Of a DNA stretch of 24,557 nucleotides, positions 15,552 to 24,547 are shown one piece after another; the first letter of the stretch is position 1, and every line of letters begins with the position of its first letter. The notes under the pieces were generated by a model that was not told where the DNA came from, ran no database searches, and worked only from the letters and a program-made list of their open reading frames with translations. The stretch lies in contig CADCUZ010000132.1 of assembly GCA_902806015.1 (NCBI GenBank), positions 1 to 24,557 of the forward strand, written 5' to 3'. A program made the position numbers and the translations under genes. This DNA is from an uncultured Rubrobacteraceae bacterium (GTDB taxonomy: Bacteria > Actinomycetota > Rubrobacteria > Rubrobacterales > Rubrobacteraceae).

Positions 15552-16187
15552 ATGCCCCGCAAGGGATCCCAAGACACCGGGCCGCTGCTCTTCGCGCTCG
15601 CCGCCGCCGCGGTGCTCTTGGGTGCCCTTTCTTTGTGGCTCTACCTCTCGGGTCAGCGGCCCGGGGACGACTCGGCTGAGGCCGGGTTCGCCCGGGACAT
15701 GTCCGTGCACCACGCCCAGGCCGTGGAGATGGCCGAGATCGTGCGGGATAAGACCGAGAGTGAGGAGGTCAGGCTCATGGCCGCGGACATGGCGCTCACG
15801 CAGCAGGGCCAGATCGGGCGCATGCAAGGCTGGCTCGACGCTTGGGCCCTCCCCCCCACCGGCACGGAGCCCGCGATGTCCTGGATGGGCCACCCGACCG
15901 AGGGCCGGATGCCGGGCATGGCCTCCCCGGATGAGATAGAGCGCCTGCAAAATGCCTCCCCCGAAGCGGCCGACAAAATGTTCTTCGGGCTTATGATCCC
16001 GCACCACCAGGCCGCCGTCCCGATGGCCGAGGCCGCCATAGAACAGACGGACCACCCGGAGGTCGAGAACCTCGCCTGGGCCATCGTGGCCTCGCAGAAC
16101 GGCGAGATCCGACTGATGAAAGACATGCTCATAGAACGCGGCGCCAAAGCCCCGAAGGGCCCCCACGCAGGCGCTCACTCGCACTGA
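15552..16187 (+). CDS. DUF305 (ferritin-like fold) membrane-anchored protein
   Basis: A 211-residue protein with one N-terminal transmembrane helix (about residues 12-33) and an exported domain containing the two DUF305 repeats: MSVHHAQAVEMAEIV (His53, His54) and MIPHHQAAVPMAEAA (His151, His152). The paired His and neighbouring Met suggest metal, perhaps copper, binding. The linker is Met-rich (HPTEGRMPGMASPDE) and the protein ends in HAGAHSH. DUF305 proteins are often found near copper and heavy-metal genes; the CDF exporter lies upstream here. It starts at the ATG directly after the DUF3105 stop. Confidence 0.9.
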   Translation: MPRKGSQDTGPLLFALAAAAVLLGALSLWLYLSGQRPGDDSAEAGFARDMSVHHAQAVEMAEIVRDKTESEEVRLMAADMALTQQGQIGRMQGWLDAWALPPTGTEPAMSWMGHPTEGRMPGMASPDEIERLQNASPEAADKMFFGLMIPHHQAAVPMAEAAIEQTDHPEVENLAWAIVASQNGEIRLMKDMLIERGAKAPKGPHAGAHSH

Positions 16188-16237
16188 TCTTCGTGATCCC
16201 GGCTCAAGCCGCCGGGTCGCCGCGGTAACTGCTAGCC

Positions 16238-16267
16238 GAGGGCCAACCGCCGAGAGTTGGCAGCCCT
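16238..16267 (-). terminator. Hairpin downstream of the response regulator
   Basis: GCCAAC (16242-16247) pairs with GTTGGC (16256-16261) around an eight-base loop, and AGGG/CCCT extend the stem past a small bulge. It sits at the end of the response-regulator gene and close to the end of the convergent DUF305 gene. It has no T-run, so termination is only inferred. Confidence 0.35.
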
Positions 16268-16919
16268 AATCCCTCCGTACGACGCCCTGGCGCCAAGCGT
16301 AGACGGCGGCCTGGGTGCGGTCGGCGAGGTGGAGCTTGCCGAGGATGTTGGAGACGTGGCTCTTGACGGTCTTCTCGCTCACGTAGAGGCGGCCCGCGAT
16401 TTGGGCGTTCGAGAGACCGCCCGCTATGAGCTTGAGCACCTCCAGTTCGCGCTCCGAGAGCTCGTGGAAGACGTTGGGTTCGTCGCGCCGGGCGCCGTAG
16501 AGCTCGCGCACCACGCGGGCGGCGACGCGCGGGTGGAGCACCGCCTCCCCGGCGGCGGCCTTGCGGACCGCGTCGGCGAGCTCTTCGGGGCCGATCTCCT
16601 TGAGCACGTAGGACAGCGCGCCGGCCCGGATGGCCGGGAAGACGTGCTCGTCGTCGTGGTAGGAGGTGAGCATGACCACGTTGGTGCGGGGGGAGGACGC
16701 CGTCAGCCGTCGCGTCGCCTCCACGCCGTCTATACCAGGCATGACCAGGTCCATCAGCGCCACGTCTGGCGCGTACTCGGCCGCCAGCTTCACTGCCTCT
16801 TCCCCGCCCCCCGCCTCGGCGACGACGGTCAGGTCCGGCTGCGTCTCAAGAAAAGCCCGCACGCCCTGGCGCACAAGCGCGTGGTCGTCGACCAGCAGTA
16901 CGGTTATGGACTCGCTCAC
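16266..16919 (-). CDS. NarL/LuxR-family response regulator
   Basis: A 217-residue transcription regulator. The receiver domain (about 1-125) has the acidic pair Asp11/Asp12, the phosphorylation site Asp57 in ALMDLVMPGIDG, the conserved Thr/Ser region (VVMLTSYHDDEHV) and Lys in SYVLKEIG. A LuxR-type helix-turn-helix (about 148-210) has LSERELEVLKLIAGGLSN and IAGRLYVSEKTVKSHVSNIL. The GTG start at 16919 lies five bases after the histidine-kinase stop, so the two form an operon with the kinase first. Probable partner and activator of the kinase below; targets unknown. Confidence 0.93.
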   Translation of the reverse strand: MSESITVLLVDDHALVRQGVRAFLETQPDLTVVAEAGGGEEAVKLAAEYAPDVALMDLVMPGIDGVEATRRLTASSPRTNVVMLTSYHDDEHVFPAIRAGALSYVLKEIGPEELADAVRKAAAGEAVLHPRVAARVVRELYGARRDEPNVFHELSERELEVLKLIAGGLSNAQIAGRLYVSEKTVKSHVSNILGKLHLADRTQAAVYAWRQGVVRRD

Positions 16920-16924
16920 GGCCT

Positions 16925-18424
16925 CTAATCCCCTTTCGGTAGGTCTTTGAGCGGGCAGACGCCCGTTACCCGCGTGCCACCGTCCGGCTCGCTGTCGACG
17001 GTGATACGGCCGCCTAGCTTTATCAGGCGCTCGCGCATGCTCTGGAGGCCGAAACCCCCGCCGGAGCCGCGGGAGGGGTCGAAGCCGCGGCCGTCGTCGG
17101 AGACGCGGAGCGTAGCGGCGTCGGCGGCGTAGGAGAGGTCCACCTCCGCGTGCCCCGCCCCGCTGTGGCGGGCGACGTTGGCCAGGGCCTCCTGGGCGAC
17201 GCGAAAGAGGGCCTGCTCCACTTCGAGCGGGGCCTCGCGCTCGCCGCGGACGCGGAACTCGGCTGGGATCTCGGCCCCCTCCGACCAGCGGGCGACGTAC
17301 TCGCGCAAAGCGCCGGCGAGGCCTTTTCCCTCCAGGGCCGCCGGCCGCATCTCGGCTATGAGTATGTTCAGCTCCTTCTGCGTCTGGCGGACCAGTTCGT
17401 CGGCTTGGCCCAGGTGGGATTCGGCGGATCCGGTGTCCTTTTGGATCAGGGCGCGGGCGGCGGCAATCTGCAGCGAGACGGCGAAGACCTGCTGCTTGAC
17501 GGAGTCGTGCAGGTCGCGGGCGAAGCGATTGCGGGCCTCGAGGGTGGCGAGCTCGCCGCGAGCCTGCAGCAGGCCCTCGAGGTCAGCGGCCATCCGGTTC
17601 AGCTCGCGGCTGAGTTGGCCGAGTTCGTCCTTGGAGCGATCCTTGGCGGTAACGGAGAAATCCCCGCGGCTCCAGGCTCGGGCGGCGCGGGCGAGCCCGC
17701 CGATGCGGCGCGTGATCCCCCACGCCGTGAAAAAGCCGAATATCAGGCCGAGGAACGCGGCCGGGATCGTCAAGAAGATCGCGCTTAGGCCAACCGCGAT
17801 GAGGAGCGGGCCGGTCATGTTCGGCATCCTGAAGGTGCCCACGAGCGCACCGTCCACGTCGCCGTTTTCGTCTTCCACGGGGACGGCCATAAGGATGCGG
17901 TCTTCGGGCGTGTGCGTGGAGAGGTCTCTGGCCCGCTCCTCGCCCCCGAGCGCCGCCTGGACGAGCGGCGCCAGCCCGGGCACGCGGTCCGCCTCGAACC
18001 GCTCGCCTTCCTCGAAGTCACGCACCTCGGGCGCGGAGGCCAGCAGGCGACCGTTCTCATCGACCACGAACAGGGCGCCCTCGTCGGGCGTCAGCCTGAG
18101 GTTGATGTCGGTCCCATCGGGGGGGCCGGCGTCGGCGCCCCTGACGCCCGAGCCGTTGGCGAAGAGCGTCAACTCCTCGCGCAACCTTTCCTTGTCTGGC
18201 GGGTCTTGCCGCAAGGGCTTCTCCAGGTTCGGGACGAACTCGTCTCTCACCTGCTGCGCGATCAGGGTGGGGAGCAGGTCCGAGCTCAGGAAGATCACCA
18301 GCCCGCCTACCAGTATCAACTCCAGGGAGAGGAGCGCCACCACGGTAACGAGGGTGTAGCTGAGCGTGAGCTTCCACCGCAGCCGCCGCAGCGAGAAGAT
18401 GCTGCCCTTCATGTCCGCCCGCAT
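16925..18424 (-). CDS. NarL-type sensor histidine kinase (HisKA_3)
   Basis: A membrane sensor of about 499 residues that phosphorylates the adjacent regulator. TM1 is at about 19-46, followed by an extracytoplasmic sensor region of about 155 residues with no Cys, TM2 at about 206-235, and HAMP to about 285. The HisKA_3 phospho-acceptor is His306 in FARDLHDSVKQQVF. The ATPase domain shows the N-box region (EALANVARHSGAG), DDGRGFD and GGGFGLQSMRERL. The frame is open upstream, but I place the start at the ATG at 18424 (MRADMKGS), just before the first membrane segment; the ATG at 18412 is an alternative. A TACACT box at 18439-18444 supports a very short leader. The architecture resembles LiaS/NarX-like envelope-stress or ligand sensors. 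Confidence 0.9.
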   Translation of the reverse strand: MRADMKGSIFSLRRLRWKLTLSYTLVTVVALLSLELILVGGLVIFLSSDLLPTLIAQQVRDEFVPNLEKPLRQDPPDKERLREELTLFANGSGVRGADAGPPDGTDINLRLTPDEGALFVVDENGRLLASAPEVRDFEEGERFEADRVPGLAPLVQAALGGEERARDLSTHTPEDRILMAVPVEDENGDVDGALVGTFRMPNMTGPLLIAVGLSAIFLTIPAAFLGLIFGFFTAWGITRRIGGLARAARAWSRGDFSVTAKDRSKDELGQLSRELNRMAADLEGLLQARGELATLEARNRFARDLHDSVKQQVFAVSLQIAAARALIQKDTGSAESHLGQADELVRQTQKELNILIAEMRPAALEGKGLAGALREYVARWSEGAEIPAEFRVRGEREAPLEVEQALFRVAQEALANVARHSGAGHAEVDLSYAADAATLRVSDDGRGFDPSRGSGGGFGLQSMRERLIKLGGRITVDSEPDGGTRVTGVCPLKDLPKGD

Positions 18425-18438
18425 GCCATAGTGGGGCA

Positions 18439-18444
18439 AGTGTA
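18439..18444 (-). promoter_or_regulatory. Candidate -10 box for the kinase-regulator operon
   Basis: TACACT on the minus strand lies 14 bases before the ATG at 18424, giving a leader of only a few bases. No strong ribosome site is present. Confidence 0.3.
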
Positions 18445-18684
18445 GTCCGGCGCGCGCCGGAGCACATCGGCCCACGGGCCTAGCGGCGGTAGGTCCCGAG
18501 GATGACCCAAGCCCGCGCATGGCCCCTGCGGCGATGCCCGCCCGGACGTCGGCAGCGCGGCGAACCCGAAAAGAGGATCGTCCTCAGGCCCGACCCCGAA
18601 TGGGCCCTTGGACCGATGACGCCCCGGCCGCCCCCGGGCATCATCTACGGCGTCGATCCTAAACGTCAAGGAAAGGGGAAAGTC

Positions 18685-19149
18685 ATGGTAGAGGGAGTTT
18701 ACGGGGCTTCGGTCGGGCCGGAGACGCGGGTTATCGGCCGGAGGGTACTGGCAACGATACTCGACCTGATGCTACTGGGCGTCGTGACGAGCCTGTTCAC
18801 CGCGCCGGCGGCGCTGCTCGACGGGTGGGAACGCGGCGGGGTCAACGACGCCGTGTCGGGGGTGTTCTTCTTCGCGGGGGGCCTCGCCGCCCTGGTCGTC
18901 TACCTGGCGTATTACACGATAATGGAGGGCCGCTTTGGACAGACCTTGGGCAAAATGGCCCTCGGCATAAAGGTCGTCCGCGAGGGCGACGGCCGTGCGC
19001 CCGGAACCAGGGCGGCCCTCCTGCGGACCGTGTTTCGCATCGTGGACAGCATCGGCTCCTACCTAGTCGCCTTCGTGGTCGCCCTCGTCTCCGACAAGAA
19101 CCAGCGCCTCGGCGACATGGTCGCGAAGACCCTGGTGGTCCGCGCCTAG
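18685..19149 (+). CDS. RDD family membrane protein
   Basis: A 154-residue RDD-domain protein. The N-terminal RVLATILDLMLLG segment holds the family Arg and Asp. A second hydrophobic helix follows (VFFFAGGLAALVVYLAYYTI). The hallmark EGRFGQTLGKMALGIKVV and the final DKNQRLGDMVAKTLVVRA are typical. Some RDD proteins have been linked to ion transport, but the role here is unknown. The ATG at 18685 has AGGGG six bases upstream. It is divergent from the kinase operon with about 260 non-coding bases between, and ends before a strong hairpin. Confidence 0.88.
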   Translation: MVEGVYGASVGPETRVIGRRVLATILDLMLLGVVTSLFTAPAALLDGWERGGVNDAVSGVFFFAGGLAALVVYLAYYTIMEGRFGQTLGKMALGIKVVREGDGRAPGTRAALLRTVFRIVDSIGSYLVAFVVALVSDKNQRLGDMVAKTLVVRA

Positions 19150-19185
19150 CGTCAGATCCTATCGCCCCCACGAGAGACAATCGCT

Positions 19186-19215
19186 GGCCGCGTCCCTGGG
19201 TTAGGGGACGCGGCC
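19186..19215 (+). terminator. Perfect 11-bp GC hairpin after the RDD gene
   Basis: GGCCGCGTCCC (19186-19196) and GGGACGCGGCC (19205-19215) pair perfectly across an eight-base loop (TGGGTTAG). It is followed by only TCTTG, so if it terminates it does so through stem strength rather than a U-tract. Confidence 0.6.
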
Positions 19216-19403
19216 TCTTGACCGCCCGCCGGCATCGCGTGATGGGACACGAGCCGCCGCTTTACCAGCACAAGCGTTCTCCGTAGCGGGGTCGCGCGTA
19301 GCGTTCGGTCTTCGGGCGCCTCGTCCGGACGGGCCCCTCCGCAGGCCCGGCCGCAACCGCCGGGCGAGGGAGACGAGATCGGCCACTTCTTGCCGCCAAG
19401 AAC

Positions 19404-20049
19404 TCATTCTCGAAAGGAGGCTCCTCCTTCGTCTACCTGACGCGCGGAACGCTGGGTCGCTCTGCCCCCGTCGGACCAGACGGCGTAGCCTACCGTCACC
19501 CAGGCGGCCCCCAAGGTCCCGGACGACCCCGGGGAGAACGCCGAGTCCGCCGCCAGCAACCCCGTTACGGCAGACAAAATACCGCCAAGGACGCCGATCG
19601 GCAACCAGATAGCCGCCAGCAGGCCTCCGAGGCGCGGTAGCATCCCCGCCCTCAAGGCGGCAACGCCGAAAAGCACCGAGCCTACGACCAGGAAGAGCAC
19701 CCCTAGCAGGAAGAGCCTTCACGAAGTCCGCCATTGGCCTGTGCGTAGGCCTGCGTCGTGAACAACCAAGACCCCGCCACGTTGCCGGCGACCATGAACG
19801 CGAGCCCGACAAAGGAGACGATGAACCCGGCCCTCCCTCGCCTCCCGTAGGCTCCTGCTTGCGCGGCGTGGAAGCCGGACAGCCTTGCCAGGGGCACAAC
19901 AGCAGTACGACGGGCATGAGCGTGTTGTAGGTCTCGTAGCTCTCATACTCCTCCCCGACGAGGGGAACGCCCACGTACCAGAGTGTCCACAGCACCCCAC
20001 CAAACGTGCCGGCCAAGCCGCTCCATCGGATGAGGCACTAAGACGACAT
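19404..20049 (-). pseudogene. Broken multi-pass membrane protein gene
   Basis: An original ATG at 20049, preceded by AGAAGGGG, opens MSS and then meets a TAG as codon four. The same frame continues GLAGTFGGVLWTLWYVGVPL and EEYESYETYNTLMPVVLLL. Near 19895 the coding sense moves to another frame (LSGFHAAQAGAYGRRGRAGF, GNVAGSWLFTTQAYAQANGG). Near 19720 it moves again (RLFLLGVLFLVVGSVLFGVA, LGGLLAAIWLPIGVLGGIL), ending at 19404. Joined, it would be a protein of about 210 residues with five or six transmembrane helices. I do not recognise the family with certainty. One nonsense codon and two frame changes make it inactive. Confidence 0.75.
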
Positions 20050-20240
20050 GGTCCCCTTCTCCACTCGATGAGATCCTTACGGGCGGATGATGCCACCCCG
20101 AGAGGCGCGGCGCATCCGCCGAAACGCTAGTCACTCAACGTAGGGAAGGCGAACCTGGGCCGGGGCGCCATCCCCGCGGCCGCCCCTACCGTGTGCGCGG
20201 CTGCCCCGACGGAGAACGCTGGGAAGGGAGCGCCAGGAAG

Positions 20241-20625
20241 GTGAGGGAGCAGGAGTTGATCGACCCGGAGCACAAGTGGCTGTGGGCCATCTCGCACAAC
20301 GATGCGGGAAAGTTAGAGCGCATTGCGGGCCCCGAGCAAACGCTGACCGGCAACGGCTCTCCCGGCGGTAGGACACGCTTGGACAGGCAAGAAGAGTGGA
20401 TGGCCACGGTACCCGCCTCCGAGGTGCACTCCCACGAGTTCCGAGACATCGTCGTACGAGCCTACGACGGTGCGCCGTGGTTCTCGCCGGCGTTGACTTG
20501 CGGGTGACCGTCCGGGGGAGGACAGGAGCGGCAACGTCGCCGTGACGGACGTGTCAATCAAGAGAGATGGACGTTGGCAAATGGGGGCGAGAAACTCAAT
20601 TTTACCCCGATGGCCCCTGCCACGT
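20241..20625 (+). pseudogene. Broken SnoaL-like/DUF4440 (NTF2-fold) gene
   Basis: The GTG at 20241 begins REQELIDPEHKWLWAISHND and AGKLERIAGPEQTLTG, then FRDIVVRAYDGA in one frame. The sequence changes frame near 20475 (VVLAGVDLRVTVRG) and again near 20518 (EDRSGNVAVTDVSIKRDGRW, then QMGARNS). Joined, this matches the layout of DUF4440 proteins, including the ending in TDVWVKRDGRWQ-like sequence. Two frameshifts within about 50 bases make it non-functional. It is divergent from the broken membrane gene; both lie in a degenerate patch between intact operons. Confidence 0.72.
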
Positions 20626-20757
20626 AGATGCCCGCGAGAGAGTTCGACGACAACCCGTGTTGCAAGGCTGGGAGAGTAGCATGTCTCGTGACCGGAGCTA
20701 TCGCAGTGGGGCCCGCCGCGTCCACGCCGGGGGCCACGGCCTTCGGCGTGGATCTAC

Positions 20758-23700
20758 CTACTCGTACCGCAACGCCTCGGCCGGGTAGACCTTAGACGCC
20801 TGGCGGGCGGGAAGGAAGGTGGTGAGCAGGGAGGCGAAGTAGGCGAGGCCCACGATCACGCCGAGGGTGGTCCACGGCACGGTGTACTGGATGCCGGCCA
20901 TCTGCTCGGCGAAGGAGTCCACGACCCCGACGGAGACCGCCGCTCCCAACCCCACGCCGAGCCCGATGCCAAGCAGGGCGACGAACGAGGACTCTATGAG
21001 GAAGGCGAGCCGCACTTGCCGGCGCTGGAATCCCAGGGCCCTGAGCATCCCGATCTGCTGCCGCCTCTCGACCACGGAGCGGGCGGCTATGACGCCGAGG
21101 GCCGCGATGCCTACCAGCAACCCCAGCCCCATGAAGCCCATGAGGAGGTTGCTGAAGAGCCCCTGGGAGGCGGAACCGTCCCGGATCTCCTTCTCGACCG
21201 CCACCGCCTGCAGCCCGTTCTCCGCGAAGGCCTTCTCCAAGGCCCTGGCCACTGCCCTCGGCTCTGCCCCGGCGGCCAGGCGGAACTGGAAGCCCTGGGC
21301 CGGCAAGGGCGAGCCTGCTATCCCCTCCAGGGTGGCCTTCGAGGACATCACGCTCGGCGCGAAGAAGGCCGAATCTTCCAACACCCCGATGACGCGCAGG
21401 TCCCGCGTCTCGCCGGATTCGGGATCTTCTACGCGTACGTACAGGTCATCGGGCAGCGTCGGGTCGTCCCCGTAGAAGCCGGAGAGCTTTATAGAAGGCT
21501 GGCCCTCCCCGACGGTGAAGTTCGAGCGGGTGGGCGCGAGCTGGGCGGAGATCACCGCGGTGTCCTCCTCTTCTCGCAGCGCGGTCCACACCTGTTCGCG
21601 CGTGTCGTAGCCGGCGACGGTGGTCTTGAAGCCGTAGCCGACGCTCTTCGTGTAGCCGCCGTCCACGCCCTGCACAAAGAGGGTCTCGGCCTTGCGGTCG
21701 GTGCCCCGCTGCTTCGCGTCGAGGGGGAGGCCGGTGAGGGTCCCGACGGCGGCGACGTCGTTCTCGTCCACGCCTTCGGCGTCCCTCAAAGCCTCGTCCA
21801 TGTCCGGTATCGGGACCGCGTAGCCGGCGTCGGCGCGGATGTCGAAGCCGCCCGAGAGACGGTCGGTGTCCTCGAAGATGGAGCCGAGGGCCGCCGTGAT
21901 GAAGCTCATGGTGACGATGGTGAAGACGACGAGGGAGAACATGGCGAGGGTCATGCCCGTGCGAAAGCGGCTATGCAGCGGGTAAGAGACGGCGGCGCGC
22001 AGGACGGGGGGCATACCCCTGATCCAGCCGAAAAGGACGACGACGGCCCCGAGGAGCAGGTCGGAGTTGTGCATCACGATCCACACGCCCGCCAGCACGA
22101 CCATCACTCCCGAGATAAAGAAGAGGTCTATCCCCTCGGTCATGCCCCCCGGCGCGAACGAGACGGGCAAGAGCCAGAGCGCGAGCAGGATCAACCCGGC
22201 CACGGTAAAGGCGATACGCTCAGGCGCCCGCAATACCCGCGCGATGAGCGCCGCCCCGACCACGGCGAGCGAGAGCCCGAGCATGTACAGGCCCATCTGC
22301 TCGGCCCGGAGCCCCTGCAAGACGAGCAACGCGCCCACGACCGGGGTAAGGAGGGCGAGCAGCACGCCCTTGACGGTGCGGCCCCTGCTGTCGGGTTCGG
22401 GGATGTCGCGGATGGCGCGTACCACGTTCAGGCGGCTCACGCGCCAGGAGGAGATCAGGACGACGGCGAAGGTGAGAACCATGCCGAGGCAGAAGGCGAT
22501 GACGACGTTCTCGGGGCGGGTGGCAAAGCGGATCTCGAAGCCTGAGCCGGCGAAGGCCTCCCCGATAACGCGCACCATCAGCCACCCGACCCCGACGCCG
22601 AGCACGCTGCCAAGGGCGCTCGCGATCCCGGCGTACAGGGCGCCCTCGAAGGCGAACATGCGCATGAGGTGGCCCCTGCGCATCCCGACGGCGCGGGCTA
22701 TACCTAGCTCGTGCTTGCGCTCGGCGGCGAGCATCACGAAGATCAAGAAGATAAGGAGTACCCCCGCCGCCACGGAGAACTGCCCGAAGAGCAGGAAGAT
22801 GCTCGTGAAGCTCTCCCCGCCCTCGTCGGCCTGCTCTATGGCGTCCTTCTTGACGGGCTCCGCGTTGAGGTCGTTCTCCCGCAGCACCGGCCCGAGCTCC
22901 CCGACCGTGGCGTCCGTGCCGGCGGCCCCCTCGACGGCCGGGCCCTCGTGGGTCACGAGGACGGAGTTGATGCGCCCCTTCTCCCCCACCCGCTCCTGCA
23001 ACCGCCCGAGCGGCATGACCATGGACGACGAGGAAGAGGGGTTCGCCCCCCTCTCGTACACGCCGGCAACGGTCAGCTCCGTAGGCTTTGGGGCGGGCGC
23101 CGCGCCGGCGGCCAGGGCCGCGGCGGCGACTGCGTTTGCATTAGCATTCGCGCCGGCGTCGGCGTTATTACCAGCGTTCGCCCCGGAGGTCGGGGCGGAG
23201 GCGAGGGTGGTGCGGACCACGTCGCCCCTCGACACGTCGAGGCCCTCGGCGGCGGCGGCGCTCACGTAGACCTCGTTTTTCCCGAGGTCGCCGACGTCGA
23301 GGGTTTGGCCGGTGGCGGTCGTGAGCCTGTCGAAGCCGGGCATGGAGCCTTCATCGATGCCGAGCACGTCTACGGTCGGCTCGCTGAGGTCTGTGCCCTT
23401 GGCGGTGACGGGGACGGTCTCGGTGGCGAGGGGGGCGACCCCGGCGACGCGGTCGGTGTTCGAGAGCCGGTCGCGTACCTCCTCGGCGACGCCCCGGTCG
23501 AAGTACAGGGCCCGCTCGGCGGTGGTCTCGCCGAAGGGTTGCTGGCCCGAGGAGCCGGAGCCGTCGGCCCGGACCTCGACGTCCACCTGGCCGAGGTTCT
23601 CCAACGCCTGGAGGCGAAGGGAGTTGGTGAGGGTGTCGCCGGTGGTGAAGGAGGCGGAGAAGAGCATGGTCGCGAGCATCAGGCCGAGCACGACGAGCGC

Positions 23701-23856
23701 GGTCTGAGCTCGGCGGCGCGGTATGTTGCGGGCGGCCATGCGAAAGGAGACGCGGTTGCGCAGGGCGCTCAGGGTGAGCAGGACCAGGCCCACGCCGAAG
23801 ACGGCGAGCAGGGTCCACATGAGGCGATCCGTCGGAACGCCGAAGAGCTCTTCCAT
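20758..23856 (-). CDS. MacB/FtsX-type ABC exporter permease, two FtsX domains
   Basis: A 1032-residue permease of the MacB/LolC superfamily in the duplicated actinobacterial layout. TM helices lie near residues 13-32 and 50-68. A large extracytoplasmic MacB-like domain reaches about 345 and is followed by the first FtsX block (VLLIFLIFVMLAAERKHELG, IARAVGMRRGHLMRMFAFEG). Central TM helices (about 500-660) include AVSYPLHSRFRTGMTLAMFS. A second external domain and a C-terminal FtsX block follow (VERRQQIGMLRALGFQRRQV to LPARQASKVYPAEALRYE). Residues 222-258 are an Ala/Asn/Gly low-complexity insert. The ATG at 23856 lies one base after the stop of the ATPase gene, which contains its ribosome site (GGGGAG). 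It likely moves lipids, lipoproteins or peptides outward. Confidence 0.92.
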   Translation of the reverse strand: MEELFGVPTDRLMWTLLAVFGVGLVLLTLSALRNRVSFRMAARNIPRRRAQTALVVLGLMLATMLFSASFTTGDTLTNSLRLQALENLGQVDVEVRADGSGSSGQQPFGETTAERALYFDRGVAEEVRDRLSNTDRVAGVAPLATETVPVTAKGTDLSEPTVDVLGIDEGSMPGFDRLTTATGQTLDVGDLGKNEVYVSAAAAEGLDVSRGDVVRTTLASAPTSGANAGNNADAGANANANAVAAAALAAGAAPAPKPTELTVAGVYERGANPSSSSSMVMPLGRLQERVGEKGRINSVLVTHEGPAVEGAAGTDATVGELGPVLRENDLNAEPVKKDAIEQADEGGESFTSIFLLFGQFSVAAGVLLIFLIFVMLAAERKHELGIARAVGMRRGHLMRMFAFEGALYAGIASALGSVLGVGVGWLMVRVIGEAFAGSGFEIRFATRPENVVIAFCLGMVLTFAVVLISSWRVSRLNVVRAIRDIPEPDSRGRTVKGVLLALLTPVVGALLVLQGLRAEQMGLYMLGLSLAVVGAALIARVLRAPERIAFTVAGLILLALWLLPVSFAPGGMTEGIDLFFISGVMVVLAGVWIVMHNSDLLLGAVVVLFGWIRGMPPVLRAAVSYPLHSRFRTGMTLAMFSLVVFTIVTMSFITAALGSIFEDTDRLSGGFDIRADAGYAVPIPDMDEALRDAEGVDENDVAAVGTLTGLPLDAKQRGTDRKAETLFVQGVDGGYTKSVGYGFKTTVAGYDTREQVWTALREEEDTAVISAQLAPTRSNFTVGEGQPSIKLSGFYGDDPTLPDDLYVRVEDPESGETRDLRVIGVLEDSAFFAPSVMSSKATLEGIAGSPLPAQGFQFRLAAGAEPRAVARALEKAFAENGLQAVAVEKEIRDGSASQGLFSNLLMGFMGLGLLVGIAALGVIAARSVVERRQQIGMLRALGFQRRQVRLAFLIESSFVALLGIGLGVGLGAAVSVGVVDSFAEQMAGIQYTVPWTTLGVIVGLAYFASLLTTFLPARQASKVYPAEALRYE

Positions 23857-23857
23857 C

Positions 23858-24547
23858 CTACTCCCCTTCCCCGTTCGGCTCGTCGCTCGTTATGTGGCCG
23901 TCGCGCATCAGGATCGTGCGGTGGGCGCGGGCGGCGACGGCCGCGTCGTGGGTGACGAGGACGAAGGTCTGCCGCTGCTCGCGGTTCAGCCGGATCAGAA
24001 GGTCCATAATCCCGGCCGACGTCTCGGAGTCCAGGGCGCCGGTCGGCTCGTCGGCCCAGACGATGGCGGGGTTGTTCACGAGGGAGCGGGCGACGGTAAC
24101 GCGCTGCTGCTGGCCGCCGCTCATCTCGGCGGGGCGCCTGCTCGCCTGCTCCGGGAGCCCGACCATCTCCAGCGCGTCTAGCGCCCAGCGGCGGGCCTTC
24201 TTCGGCTTCTTGCCCGCGACCAGGAGCGGAAGCTCCACGTTCTCCACGGCCGAGAGGACCGGGATCAGGTTGTACGACTGGAAGATGAACCCCATCTTCT
24301 CGGCCCGAAAGCGCGTCCGCCTCTTGTCGGACATCCCCCCGATGGCCTCGCCGTCGACGCGCACCTCGCCGTCGGAGAGCTCGTCGAGGCCGGAGAGGAC
24401 GTTAAGGAGCGTCGTCTTCCCGCACCCGGAGGGCCCCATGATGGCGACCATCTCCCCGCGCCGGATGCCGAGGTCCACGCCCCTCAAGGCGCGCACCCGC
24501 AGGCCGCCGGCCTCGTACACCTTCTGGATGCCTGCGGCCTCGATCAT
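23858..24547 (-). CDS. MacB/LolD-type ABC transporter ATPase
   Basis: A 229-residue nucleotide-binding subunit that powers the adjacent permease. It has Walker [10 protein letters not shown] (about 38-46), Q-loop [10 protein letters not shown], signature MSGGQQQRV, Walker [14 protein letters not shown] and H-loop VTHD. The length and the EPTGALD form are typical of the LolD/MacB/FtsE group. The ATG at 24547 is the likely start; a TTG at 24550 directly before it is possible. GGACGAG just upstream may serve as ribosome site. Promoter and upstream genes lie outside the window. Confidence 0.94.
   Translation of the reverse strand: MIEAAGIQKVYEAGGLRVRALRGVDLGIRRGEMVAIMGPSGCGKTTLLNVLSGLDELSDGEVRVDGEAIGGMSDKRRTRFRAEKMGFIFQSYNLIPVLSAVENVELPLLVAGKKPKKARRWALDALEMVGLPEQASRRPAEMSGGQQQRVTVARSLVNNPAIVWADEPTGALDSETSAGIMDLLIRLNREQRQTFVLVTHDAAVAARAHRTILMRDGHITSDEPNGEGE

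Noticed and set aside
18409..18669. Possible upstream extension or small gene before the histidine kinase
   Set aside because: The sequence before the ATG at 18424 is Arg/Pro-rich without homology, and a -10-like box lies within it.
21016..23955. Long plus-strand frames opposite the ABC exporter genes
   Set aside because: They are mirror frames of the FtsX permease and ATPase, whose motifs are unambiguous.
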